Source of the DNA: Wyeomyia smithii
Taxonomy: Eukaryota; Arthropoda; Insecta; Diptera; Culicidae
DNA: 64,000 nucleotides
Assembly: GCF_029784165.1 (NCBI RefSeq)
Contig: NC_073696.1
Coordinates: forward strand, 22,761,530-22,825,529
Direction of reading: 5' to 3'
How positions within the stretch are numbered: position 1 is the first letter of the stretch; every line of letters starts with the position of its first letter. A program made the translations under genes and the position numbers. The notes beneath the pieces are model-generated. The model saw nothing but the letters and a program-made list of their open reading frames with translations, did no database searches and was not told the origin of the DNA. Positions 34,865-45,749 of the stretch are shown in pieces.

Positions 34865-37770
34865 ACTAGCTGACCCGGCAAACTTCGTCCCGCCTATTTT
34901 AGTGTTTAATTTAATAATTTTAAACATTTAAAATTCATTGATTCCTTGCTATTTGTTTATATCGTTTGAAATGATTGGTTTTATCGGAATGACAAGAACA
35001 TGGCTTTTGTACATCACCTCTATTCCGGAAATATATTGGGTGCATTTCAGTTATTTGTCCAGGTGTCCAGAGTCAATGCTTGGCTTCTATACATCATTTC
35101 GATTACGGAAATATCCAGATGTAGTGGTATTCGGTTATTTTCGGCTGTTTCCCAGAAGTTGCCATTTTACAATTCAAACTGGTGTCTGAGGTCAATTTTT
35201 AGCTCCTTGCATCATTCTGGTTCCGGTGATACTCATATTGGGTGGTATTTGGTCACTTCAGGCTATTTTTCAGAAACCGTAAGTCGCCATCTTGGATTTT
35301 AAAATGGCATTTGGAGACAATTTCTGGCCCCTGAGCGTCATTCTGGTTTAAGAAACACTTATATTAGGTGGTATTTTGTCATTTTTTGCTGTTTTCCAGA
35401 CACCGGAAGTCGCCATCTTACAATTCAAAATGTTGTCTGAGGTCGATGAAGCCATACTTCAGTGCATCATAACAATCCCGAAAATACCCATATTGGGTGG
35501 TATTAGTTCATTTGCCGCTGTTTTTCAGAAACCGGAAGTCGCCATCTTGGATTTCAAAATGGCATTTGGAAACAATTTCTGGCCTCTGGGCGTCAATCAG
35601 GTTAAAGAAACACTCAAATTACGTGGTAGGGGAATTGTGGGTAAAATGAACAGGGGTGGTAAAATGGACACCCATTTAAATCTCGACTATTACGTTGAAA
35701 AATAGTACAAACTTCTTTGGCATCTTATCTCAGAGGCACTAGAAGTTATTTGAGACAAAGTATGCGACATGATATAGTCAAACAGTCAAAATAATAAACA
35801 AAAGCAAAAAACACGTGTACATTCGTGGCGGTGATGTTATTTTTGGCCTACAAAAATAAGGTTATTTCTAGTGTAAAACAGTATTTTATAACGATTTTTC
35901 TGCAAATATCTATACTCAGACTACTAACCAGCAGAAATCATCAAAGGTTAGTAATTGTTTAAATGATTTTCTCGATATATTTCGGTATTTTCAATAATAT
36001 GTATGTGCGGGTAAAATGGACAGCCCATGGTGATGGGAAAAAATGTGTTAATTTCCATTGAAAAATCTAGATGCTTCGTGTTTATATCGGAAAAACGCAA
36101 AGGTAAACTCGGACCGATGAACAGATGACCGCGGCTGAACGTACCGTTGAATGCGGAATGTCCGTGAAAAAAGCTTCCGCCATTTCTCAGTTTCTTGCGG
36201 ATATGGTCACGTATTGTTATTAATTCTACGACAAACGGTGAAAATTGAACTGTTGGTGAATGCATAAGTGTATCACGTGCTATGGAACAACATTTTACTA
36301 TCTGTGAAGGGATAATTAATGTTCACGCCCAAGGTGTTCATATTACCACCTCCATATGTTCATTTTACCCACACGTGTTCATTTAACCCCCCAAAAACTG
36401 CTTTCGAAAATGTTCATGAAAACTACGAAAAATCCTATATTTGAGTACTTCTTCTTATTTTTTGTATTAACCATTAGTGGCTCAGTTAATGTGCGCTATT
36501 GACTCATAGTTGTAGTGGTAACCTGTGGAGGAAATTGGGAAATTGCTTAAGGTGTCCATTTTATCACCCTTTCCCCTATTTGGTCTTTCTCGGCTGTTTT
36601 CCAGACACCGGAAGTCGCCATCTTACAATTCAAAATGTTGTCTGAGGTTGATAGGTCGATTTGTGGCTTCAGTGCATCATAACAATTCCGGAAATACGCA
36701 TATTGGGTGGTATCTGGTCATTTGCCGCTGTTTTTCGGAAACCGGAAGTCGCCATCTTGGATTTAGAAATGGAATTTGGGAGCAATTTTTGGTCTCCGTG
36801 TGCCGAGTGATATTTGGTCATTCATCATAACAATTCCGGAAATACGCATATTGGGTGGTTTCTGGTCATTTGCCGCTGTTATTCGGAAACCGGAAGTCGC
36901 CATCTTGGATTTCAACATGGCATTTGGAGACAACTTCTGGCCCCTGTGCGTCATTCTGGTTTAAGAAACACCCATATTGGGTGTTATTTGGTCATTTTCG
37001 GCTGTTTTACAGACACCGGAAGTCGCCATCTTACAATTCAAAATGTTATCTGAGGTCGATTTCTGGCTTCAGTGCATCATAAAAAATTCGGAAATACCCA
37101 TGTTTGGTGGTATTTGGTCATTTGCCGCTGTTTTTCAGAAACCGGAAGTCGCCATCTTAGATTTCGAAATGGTATTTGGAGACATACCAGAAGAAGGAAG
37201 GGTGTCGAAACATTATGGACATGTTTGTTACACCTAAAAACATTCACTTGTCAAATTTGTATATATTTGCTCGATTGGTTCTCGAGTTGTGCGAAATTGG
37301 AGTTTCATTTGTATGGGACCCCTCCCTTATACAAGAGGGAGGGGTGTCAAATCATTATGGATATATTTGTTACCTCTAGAAACATCTACCTACCAAATTT
37401 AGTTCTATTTACTTGGTTAGTTCTCCAGATGTGCAGAAATTTGTGTTTCATTTGTATGGAACCCCTCACTTCCAGAAAAGGGGACAATCCCTATGGACAT
37501 ATTTGTTACTCCTAAAAACATCCACATGCCAAATTTGGTTCTATTTGCTTGGTTAGTTTTTGAGATGTGCAGAAATTTGTGTTTCATTTGTATGGGACCT
37601 CTCCCTTCCAGAAGAGGGAGGGGTCTCAAACCATCATAGGAACCTTTCTCGGCCCCTAAAACACCTACATACAAATTTTCACGTCGATCGGTTCGGTAGT
37701 TTCCGAGCCTATATGGATCAGACAGACAGACAGACAGACAGACCGGACTGCATTTTTATAGGTATAGAAG
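34865..37770 (+). mobile_element. CTGACCCGGCAAACTTCG repeat element with tandem interior
   Basis: Starts TACTAGCTGACCCGGCAAAC and ends after a (GACA)n run at 37719-37742. It contains at least nine copies of CCGGAAGTCGCCATCTT spaced about 125-150 bp, alternating TTACAATTC and TTGGATTTC types, then about four units of about 140 bp with CATTTGTATGGGACC. Long frames across it are repeat translations, not genes. A pogo-like element interrupts it (35629-36576). A related piece is at 56450-56640. Superfamily not determined. Confidence 0.65.
35629..36576. mobile_element. pogo-like element, transposase decayed
   Basis: 948 bp with GGGGAA ends, flanked by TA (35627-35628, 36577-36578). Repeated GGTAAAATGGACA words occur at both ends and inside. 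On the plus strand near 36105-36210 a broken frame reads TDEQMTAAERTVECGMSVKK then ASAISQFL, resembling the psq/CENP-B-type helix-turn-helix at the N-terminus of pogo transposases. The catalytic domain is absent. Removing the element restores the host sequence GG-TA-TTTGGTC seen in neighbouring units. Confidence 0.7.
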
Positions 37771-39099
37771 ATTGTTAAACCATTGAATCATTTCTTCCTT
37801 CTTCTTTATTTGACAACGAAAAATCATTCAATCATCCAGCAGTTCGAACTGGCTCGAACCGAACCAATTTTCATTCATTCAGTGTACTTTCGATAAATTT
37901 TACTGGCTGGAAAATTCTAGTATGTACTCGCTATCACAATGCCTAAATAAAGATTCCTTACTCCACACTTCAAATCGAGAGACGGCTTGGTAATTGTTTT
38001 GCGTAGCCTCAATAGGATCATAAAGTTCTAAATTGTGCAGCTGAGCAACATCTCGTCGCGAAGGAAAGCATGGTTGGGACTAGCGAAGCACGATTGTCGT
38101 ATCAATTAAGACAATCCATCGAACGTCTCGCAGCTAATTGGTGTAAATGGATGAAGAAGCGAATCTTGGCACATAGAGACAGTCGAGTTAGGCTAAGTGA
38201 TTTTTCGATGTTTGTGCTTGCGTTCTGAAGTCTACTAAATTATCTAAGCAAGCACAATCTAACCCGCAAATTATCTGAATCCACATTTTTTTTGTTTTTT
38301 CGATTACCAAGAAACGATCGGGGCCATTCTACGTAACTGATTTTGCTGGCTTTAATCAAATGACGGTTTTATCTTATCGCAGAAAAACGTGCTTGTTAAC
38401 GTGCAAAATGTGCCACACAGTAGGCTCTTCCGAATAGCAAACTGTTTTTAGTACAAACCATCAATCATTACAAGTAACATTTTTTTTAAATGTGTTTGCT
38501 TGGATTGCGTGTGGGACAATGAGCGCATTAGGAATGATCATTCGCGCAAGCGCGAACTGTACTTATCTTCACGTAGACGTACATCCGTCCGTCTGATGCC
38601 AGATATGGTTTTCTATTCTATCGGATGAATTCGCTCCCATATAGATGTATGCGTGGGCCAAGCCCCTTTCTAGCTGGTTTGTGCGCGTCACGGCGCGCTG
38701 GTTGTGAAATTATCGCATGACACGAATCGAATGAACTGCGCAGTTAGCCGATTCGCTGTTAATCGCATAGATGACGCAACCCCCTCGGTGGATAGGAGCT
38801 CAACTTCTGATGCCTATATTATTGTCACGAATTTTGGTTGATTGGTATAATCATTTGTTAATTTATTGGATCTAACCAAATTAATTTCAAAGTGATTAAA
38901 AAATTCAGAAACTGAGATATCATAATCCTTGATTGACAGCCATATTATGACAAAATTGAAAGAAAACAAAATATATGATCAAGTAAAAAATATAGAATTT
39001 AAATGAATGAATGAACTTATGATATATTGATTAAAACAATAATCTCCGCTTTTTGTCAATCATGTTTTTTCTCAATTGTAGCTTCTAGAATAAAGGCTA
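37771..39099. other. Non-coding interval
   Basis: No gene or named repeat recognised. Composition is ordinary for the window. Confidence 0.4.
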
Positions 39100-39121
39100 A
39101 CGCTTTGTTTGGGATTTTATT

Positions 39122-40060
39122 GTGGCGTCATATGCTTGTAGCTTTCTGAAAATATTTAATTTTGTGCCAGATGATCGTCATTTGCAGGAAGTGTTCTTTT
39201 CACATTTCATTCAAAGAAAAAACCCGGTGGCTGAAGCGCATCGAGAGTTAAAAAATGAAACATCGTGCCGTAATCGATTTCGTCGCTTTATAGACGGCGA
39301 TTTTGATGTTGACGACTGTCCGTAATGATGACCAGAAACCTTTGAAGACGTCTAATTGAAGAATTGCTCGATGAGGACCTATGCCAAACGTAGGAACAGC
39401 TTGCTTCGGTAATGGGAGTTACCCGCCAAGCTATTTCCAAGTAGATTGCATGCTTCGGAAATGATCCAAAAACAAGGAATTTGCGTTCCTTATGATTGAA
39501 AACTAAGGGACGTTGAGCGTCGCTCCTTCAGTTGTGAACAACTGCTGCAGCAGCAAAAAAGGAAGGGTTTTCTTCATCGCATCGTGACGGGGAATAAAAA
39601 ATGGATTCATTACAGCAAGAAGCTAGACAAAAAGTCATAATGGCTGTGCGGTCATGCTTGTACATCGTCGAGGCATAAAAGTGATTTTTATGCAGGACAA
39701 CGCCCGGCCTTAAACTGTCAAAGTCGTTAAAACTTCGTTGAAGCGCTCAAATGGAAAATTTTACCTCACCCACCATATTCCCCTGATATTGCGTCGTCCG
39801 ATTATTATTTGTTCCGTTCGATGGCACATTGTCTGGTTGGTCAGCAATTCTTCCATATGCAGACATTGAAAAATATCTTGATTCGTGGATAACCTCAAAC
39901 TCGATGGGTGATAGGGTAGGGAACATATTTCAAGCAGCTTAAGAAGCCGTCTGTGTATTGAAACGAAATATTCGAAATATGTAAGGTGAAATACAAACAT
40001 AAGTATATTAATTTGTTCACTACCTTTTTCACTGTCAGCACTTATTTTCAGATTGTAAAA
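39122..40060 (+). pseudogene. mariner (DD34D) transposase, dead
   Basis: Motifs in order across several frames: FVPDDRHLQEVFFSHF, ETSCRNRFRRFIDGDFDVDD (DNA-binding part), EELLDED, GVTRQAISK, then VTGNKKWIHY where active mariners have VTGDEKWIHY, so the first catalytic Asp is lost. QDNARP is followed by a stop; SPDIASSDYYLFRSMAH retains the last Asp of the triad. Many stops and frameshifts. I could not identify terminal inverted repeats. Confidence 0.85.
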
Positions 40061-40087
40061 GCGGTTTACCATACGTCAACAATAAAA

Positions 40088-40343
40088 ACAATATCGCACG
40101 CTAGCCTAGGGGCTAATCCGGTCTCGATCAACTAGATTAGTTGAGAGAATTCGTTATCGATATTGTTTTCGGCACATTTTGCATGTTGTAGGATAAGTAC
40201 AACGATACACCGTGCCCCAGTGCTGAGTCGAGAAAATTTCCAACTTGAAAATTTTTTCGACCTGATCGGGAATCGAACCCGATATCACAACCGTGTGGGA
40301 GAGCTAGCCGACCGACATCGCTAACCACAGAATCACGGGGACC
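40088..40343 (-). mobile_element. tRNA-derived SINE with 18-bp target duplication
   Basis: On the minus strand the head reads GGTCCCCGTGATTCTGTGG with a pol III A box TGGTTAGCGATGTCGG (40312-40327) and B box GGTTCGATTCCC (40268-40279). It is flanked by an 18-bp direct repeat (ACCATACGTCAACAATAA at 40070-40087; 17/18 match at 40344-40361), which fixes the boundaries. Feilai-type mosquito SINEs have this plan; the family is not proven. Confidence 0.85.
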
Positions 40344-40361
40344 ACCATACGTAAACAATAA

Positions 40362-40876
40362 TCAATTGAATTTTTCGATCGAGGGATACTATTCCAATCA
40401 CCCCGAACCTATTTTAAGCAGATTGCATCTGTTTTGCTGACGATTTATTCCAGAGCCCGAATGGCGTCTGAATGGCTGTAATTTTGGTTGATTTTTTCGA
40501 TTGATGTTTATTCAAAGATTTTTCTGTGTTGAAGAGTTTTTTACGTATTCATAAGACAGCTAGGTAATCAGAGTGTTCGTTCTAGTCATTAAAAATTCAA
40601 GAGTTTGAGGACCGTTTTCTTCGACTGGTTAAAATAGGCGCATCTGCTTGAGCCGTTCCTTACCTACATTGAATGGTTTATGGGTAACAATTCTTAAAAA
40701 AGTTCCATTTCTATTGAAAACAGCGCATTGAAGGAAATTTTTCAATACATATTTACTCAATCATTGCCACCCTCGTTTTTTAACTATTTCGTTCGAATTT
40801 TGGGCTATATTAACCAGAACACTGGAATATTTAGCAAACAATCTATAAAACGTTTGTTGATCCAGATGTGAATCGT
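40362..40876. other. Non-coding interval
   Basis: AT-rich DNA between the SINE and the module array. Nothing recognised. Confidence 0.4.
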
Positions 40877-41250
40877 CTTTTGAAGTAGAATACTTCTCTC
40901 AGGAAGTTCGGCTACATAGGGATGTGAAATGAAAATCTAAAACCGAAAAAAGTGAAAAATATGTCCAATTTCAAATGCTAATAAATCGGTTAGTATTTGA
41001 TGGATTTCCTTCGTTCTTGCAGCAAAAGATTGGAAAATCTTCTAAGATTCTTCCCAAAATAAGATAATTGTAATTTTATTATTCACACTATTGTACTATT
41101 GAAAATAGTCAAGCCTTGTCAAAACGAAAAATTCGACCTCTGATTGGTCGTTATATGCTTGCTTCCCAAGCACGGTCGACAGGATCATATACCTTGCAAT
41201 TGAAAACATGCTATTTGGACTATATAAGAGCCTGTTTCAGCCGGAGCCGC
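40877..41250 (+). promoter_or_regulatory. CCAAT/TATA module, copy 3
   Basis: Begins TTTTGAAGTAGAATACTTCT. A reverse CCAAT box lies in CTCTGATTGGTCG (near 41138-41150) and the TATA box TATATAAGAG at 41221-41230, about 75 bp downstream, followed by GCCGCTCATAATAGTTCT where a start would fall. The geometry is that of a pol II core promoter, and it is carried by a repeat. Confidence 0.65.
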
Positions 41251-41270
41251 TCATAATAGTTCTAGACAGC

Positions 41271-41462
41271 GACAACAGCAGTCGTCCTTCCTTAGCAACA
41301 GCACTAGCTCTGTGGTTGGTCACCACGTCTCAGGAGCAGCGCGGTTTTTCTCAGCGTGTGTACAGCGACAACAGCAGTCGTCCTTCCTTAGCAGCAGCAC
41401 TAGCCCTGTGGTTGGTCACCACGTCTCAGGAGCAGCGCGGTTTTTCTCAGCGTGTGTCGCCA
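41271..41462 (+). repeat. Two tandem 96-bp units downstream of the TATA module
   Basis: GACAACAGCAGTCGTCCTTC starts at 41271 and again at 41367, period 96. In one frame it gives a 32-residue repeat (DNSSRPSLA...SQEQRGFSQRV). The frame (41208-41498) has an in-frame ATG but no known domain; a promoter-proximal repeat is more likely than a protein gene. Confidence 0.6.
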
Positions 41463-41469
41463 AACAGCC

Positions 41470-41960
41470 ATTATTCCCCCCGTGTAGGGGCAGCATGAAG
41501 ATTGCCATCAGGAAATCCAATTTTGGAAATCAAAATGCCTTTTTGAAGGCAAATAAACAAGTCATTGAAAGTTAATCATTTTTGTCAACGCAAGCAAGCA
41601 TTCTGTGTTGCATCCTAGCAATTTAAATTTGTCGCACCCGTCTATTTTACTGAATGTGAAATAGCTTCCACAGTGCATGTTGTCCGTGTATCTTAATTCC
41701 CCCAATGTTAGGGCAGCTCAAAGGTTGTAATTAGCAACCGGTTTTGAACCGCAAAATGCTTTTTTCAAGGCAAATAAAAAAATAATTGAAGGTTAATAAT
41801 TTTCTGGCATCAACACAAGCAGACATTTTGTGCGGGATGCAATCAAATTCTGTTGTAGTTGTCTAATTTTCACTTTATTTAGTAAACCCCCCACTGTAGG
41901 GGTAGCGCAAAGGCTGCGATCAGCATAACCGACATTGAATAATAAACTGCCCTGTTAGTA
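41470..41960 (+). repeat. Degenerate tandem repeat, about 200 bp period, three units
   Basis: Units start near 41477, 41698 and 41886 with CCCCCNNTGTAGGGG-type palindromes, then GCAGC/TAGC..AAAGGTTG and, in the first two, CAAGGCAAATAAA-type words. Non-coding. Confidence 0.5.
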
Positions 41961-42504
41961 CGCATTCACAAAAGCAGTTAGTTCGACTATGCAGAGCTAA
42001 TATGAAGTCGATTCAATCAATCAGCATAAACAGAATTTCGTCGTCTCCCAGCTGCCAAGTTGCAACATGATGCAACACGCAACAGCGAGCAAACGAAATC
42101 GCTTGATGTTACAAACCGCATTAAGATACGGGTTAAAACCGTTGCGTGTGTGAGAGCACCATCGGTGTTTATTCGCTGGATACACTATCTACTGTCTACT
42201 GAACGCAATAATCTGCTTACATGCGACATGGGGACGGGAACATTTTCTTCAACCAAGCTGCACAACACGACACAAAACATGTTATTTTGTTGCTTCAATG
42301 AGAGTGCTATCGGTCCGGCTCGACAGAATGTTCACAAGAAATCATTTTTGTGCATCCGTGCTACGAAACTGAGGAAAAACTTTAGAAACTGAAAAAAGAG
42401 GTGGAGCTTATCAAATGATCGCTCTGAACCAGAATGAAGTCACACATATTTTTCAAGTTATATCATTCCACCACGTACGAAAAATAATTCATTCCTATTT
42501 TCAT

Positions 42505-42530
42505 CCCTATATAAGAGCCTGTTTTAGTCG
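42505..42530 (+). promoter_or_regulatory. CCAAT/TATA module, copy 4 (TATA part only)
   Basis: CCTATATAAGAGCCTG followed by GCCGCTCATAATAGTTCT, as in the other modules, but no CCAAT segment upstream. The downstream 200 bp share AGCGGATAGCGGCCACA with the inverted copy at 31.3 kb. Confidence 0.5.
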
Positions 42531-43316
42531 AAGCCGCTCATAATAGTTCTGAACAGCGACGACAGCAGTCCTCCCTTAGCAGCAGCGGGAGCGAGCAGTG
42601 GGTACCATCGATAGCGGATAGCGGCCACAACTGTGGCATGGCTGCGAATAAGCGTAGCAGTTTCAGCGGATCTCACCATCGATAGCAGCAGGGCCAGCAG
42701 ATGCAGGTACAGCGGATACCAATGGCAGCTCTACTGATGGCTGTACATTAACCTACAGCTGAGCGAATCGGTTCGCGTCGCTTTTCGCGTCTATTATGGC
42801 AGAGGCCTAATGGGAAAGTTGTATCAGTTTGTTCAGAAGAATATTATTGTCGGTAATATTACAGAGATGCGATTGCGTAAATCCGATTTTGAATTGAACA
42901 ATTGTTCTTTTGAGAACAAATAACACACTTATTTGAAGAGTTAATAGCTTTTGGTACGAATAGCAGTATAGTGACAGCCTCAGCGGTAGATGCAGATGCA
43001 GCCGGTACTTCCCTGAGGCCGATGTAAAGGTAAATGGGAGCAGCACGGCGAAACAGTTCGGGTTATGCTTAGACGCGCGTCATTTTTCGTTGTTGATATT
43101 CCCCACATGGAACGACGCGCTTTCGTATTATAGCGGTGGTATTAGCGGTAGATGCATTTGCCAACACTTCCTCCAGTAAAGCCGTGCCTAGTTTTCAATG
43201 TGAAAACACCTTTCTCATTGTGTTGACCGTGCGCCTTAGTCCTCACTATCAATGATAAATTGAACAATTGTCCTTATAAGGACAACAAATGAATTAATGA
43301 AGATTCAATTTTGAAT

Positions 43317-43680
43317 TAGAATACTTCTCTCAGGAAGTTCGGCTACATAGGGATGTAAAATGAAAATCTAAAACTGAAAAAAGTGAGAAAAATTTCAAAT
43401 GCTAATAAATCGGTTAGTTTTCGATGGATTCCCTTCGTTTTTGCAGCAATCGATTAGAAAATCTTCTAAGATTCCTACCAAATGCATGAAATTCCAATTT
43501 TATCATTCAAACTATTGTACTATTGAAAACTCTTAAGCCTTGTCAAAACACAAAATTCGACCTCTGATTGGTCGTTATACCGCGCTTTCCCAAGCACGGT
43601 CGGCAGAGTTATGGACCTAGTAAATTGGGAATGCATCATTTGGCCTATATAAGAGCCTCATCAGATAATAAACAAACATT
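43317..43680 (+). promoter_or_regulatory. CCAAT/TATA module, copy 5
   Basis: Starts TTAGAATACTTCTCTCAGGA, has CCTCTGATTGGTCG at about 43561 and CCTATATAAGAGCC at about 43644. Spacing matches copy 3. What follows the TATA box differs from the other copies. Confidence 0.6.
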
Positions 43681-43836
43681 TCATCGGATATTAAATTGAA
43701 CAACTGAAATTTGAAGAACACAAATGATTATTTGAAGAGTTAATATTTTCTCGTTTTGCGCTATAATCCAAAGTTAATTATCTTCATCTACATGCATACT
43801 CTGATTATTATTACGTGTTTGCGTCGCTTAGTGTTT

Positions 43837-43997
43837 GGCTACGGTCATGCAGAACGCAAATAACGGCGCGATGCGATTCGGCAAGACGAAATCTGTTGAA
43901 ATGTATAGCTCTACTTCGCCTTAAAAAGAGCTGTACATTTCACCACGGTAAGGCGAATCGCATCGCGCCGGCATTCGCGTTCTGCATAACCGTAGCC
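43837..43997. repeat. Long imperfect hairpin, 161 bp
   Basis: Left arm begins GGCTACGGTCATGCAGAACG and pairs with the right arm ending CGTTCTGCATAACCGTAGCC; GGCGCGATGCGATTCG and an inner block GAAATGTATAGCTCT also pair. Loop is about 14 nt. It lies about 190 bp downstream of a CCAAT/TATA module. Confidence 0.8.
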
Positions 43998-44259
43998 TTT
44001 GTTCCGTTCCCGTTTAATGATGTCGTATTAAATGTGCATATTACAATACGGCAGCACTTCAACTTCTCATTTGCACAAAATTTAAAAATATCCAATGAAC
44101 TTCATTCAAAATATCAGACAAAAAGAAATTACAATACTGCCAATGAACGGTCAACGTTTATTTACTAGAAAAAATGACTGACACGCAAGCAGCCAGGTTA
44201 TCTTTCTTGTAAAAGTATTCTACTTCAACCTTGCGGTCGTGGCTTTGCATACAACCTAG

Positions 44260-44400
44260 GGTTGCTGATATTTTATCGATATTTGATATCATCGATATTT
44301 GCTCCTCGCAATATCGAAATTTTCGAACGATATTGGCGCATTTGATATTATCGATATTCCGATATTGCGACTCGATATTGCTGTCCGATATTCTCGGTTG
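44260..44400. repeat. ATCGATAT-rich cluster
   Basis: Dense GATATTATCGATATTCC-type words. Same class of repeat as at 4716 and 46563. Confidence 0.6.
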
Positions 44401-44425
44401 CCATCAGGGGAGTGCTGCCGTCGAA

Positions 44426-44853
44426 ATTTTGCCTACCAATCATAAATTCATCATGGCATCAGAATTAATTTAAAATGCTTACACGCAATATAAGATATTC
44501 ATTGAAAGAGCACATTATACTGAAAACAAACGTTAAGGCTTGGTTTCTCCATTGATAAATATATTTATTCGAAAATAGTTCAAAAGCAATTAAAGGACGT
44601 TTACTCTATTTCAGCTATTTTAAGGCAAATCAACTAAAAAGTATAGGTACCAGAATTGTTGGTACTAGAATCAATAAGGGATTATTCAAATAATACATAA
44701 CGCTCTCGGGGGTGAGGGGGTATTTAGCGGAGCGTTATATTGCATGTGGCAAACATGTAAAATTGCGTTACATGGGGGTGGGTGGGTATTGAAAATTGCC
44801 AAATTCCGCGTTATGTAATATTTGAATGGTTCCTAAGTGATAGATGGAAAATG
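44426..44853 (+). repeat. Paralogous unit A (carries the MITE)
   Basis: Aligns with 45479-45748 from ATTTTGCCTACCAATCATAA to GATGGAAAATG, apart from the 156-bp MITE at 44678. No coding frame. Confidence 0.7.
44678..44833. mobile_element. Harbinger-like MITE with TAA target; empty site present
   Basis: 156 bp; ends GGGATTATTCAAATAATACA and the complement of GGAACCATTCAAATATTACA, each followed by TAACGC. TAA on both sides (44675-44677, 44834-44836). The paralogue at 45479-45748 lacks it and has a single TGA at the equivalent position (45729-45731). Confidence 0.9.
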
Positions 44854-45257
44854 TAAGCAGTTCGACAGAAATATGGTTGCCATATCTCTATTTTTATTGA
44901 CAGCATGCTTAGAGCGAATTTCCAGAAATTTGGGTGTGGAACTTCTCGGGGCAATAACCACCACATTAAACCGATCAAATGCGATGCCTTGGTGTTGCAT
45001 TGGGATGGCAGAATCGATGAATTTCAGTAAACAATCGGTGTTACAAAAGCGATAACATGAATGTTCAGGTAGGATGCTTCAGTAACTGACTGGTGATTAG
45101 TCAATGGATCAGTGACGATTAGGAGACGCGGCTCACGAAACGTCGGTTTAATCTGATTAGAAAATGCACCTTGCGTAAAGCGATCAGCAATCGGCCCGCT
45201 GTCGTAACGGACGAGATGAAATAGCAAACACTTCACCGGAATATTCAATACTAAGGC

Positions 45258-45398
45258 ATGAAACATGCTGAACGCCAACGCGACCGATCGGGTGAGATTC
45301 TTGCCGTAGGTTAATGAACAACTCTACTCACGGCTGTTTATTAACCTTCGGCAAGAATCTCGCCCGATCGCTCACGTTGGCGCTCAGCTTGTTTCAGG
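45258..45398. repeat. Imperfect hairpin, about 140 bp
   Basis: Left arm holds GCTGAACGCCAACGCGACCG and GAGATTCTTGCCG; the right arm holds their near-complements, CGGCAAGAATCTCGCCCGAT and CGTTGGCGCTCAGC. Stem about 60 bp with some mismatches, loop about 18 nt. The stem sequence is unrelated to the hairpin at 43837. Confidence 0.75.
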
Positions 45399-45478
45399 CC
45401 TAACAGAAAGCCAACCCGGTGGCATCACAGACGTTTACGTTCAACATGAGTGAAGCCCAGGGGCCTATAAACGTCAAC

Positions 45479-45748
45479 ATTTTGCCTACCAATCATAAAT
45501 TCATCACGGCGGTAATATTTCATTTCAAATGCTTACAAAACTTATCTTATTCATTAAGAGTGCACATTGTACTGAAAACAAATGTTGAGCTCTTGTTTTT
45601 TGTCCATCTAGAACGACATTTACTCGAGAATAAGTCTACCGACAAAATGGGACGTTTACTCTATTACACTTGTTTTAGGGCAAACCAACCGAAAAGTGGG
45701 TACCAGAAATGCTGGTACCAGAATCAATGAGTGGTAGATGGAAAATGA
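45479..45748 (+). repeat. Paralogous unit B (no MITE)
   Basis: Second copy of the unit at 44426-44853. It preserves the sequence AGAATCAATGAGTGGTAG across the MITE insertion point. Confidence 0.7.
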
Positions 45749-45749
45749 G

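Noticed and set aside
35000..37515. Several frames of 80-147 codons
   Set aside because: They are translations of the tandem CCGGAAGTCGCCATCTT units, in many overlapping frames, and not genes.
34865..37700. Regularly spaced repeats that could suggest CRISPR
   Set aside because: Units are about 125 bp, diverged, lack unique spacers of even size, and lie in eukaryotic DNA.
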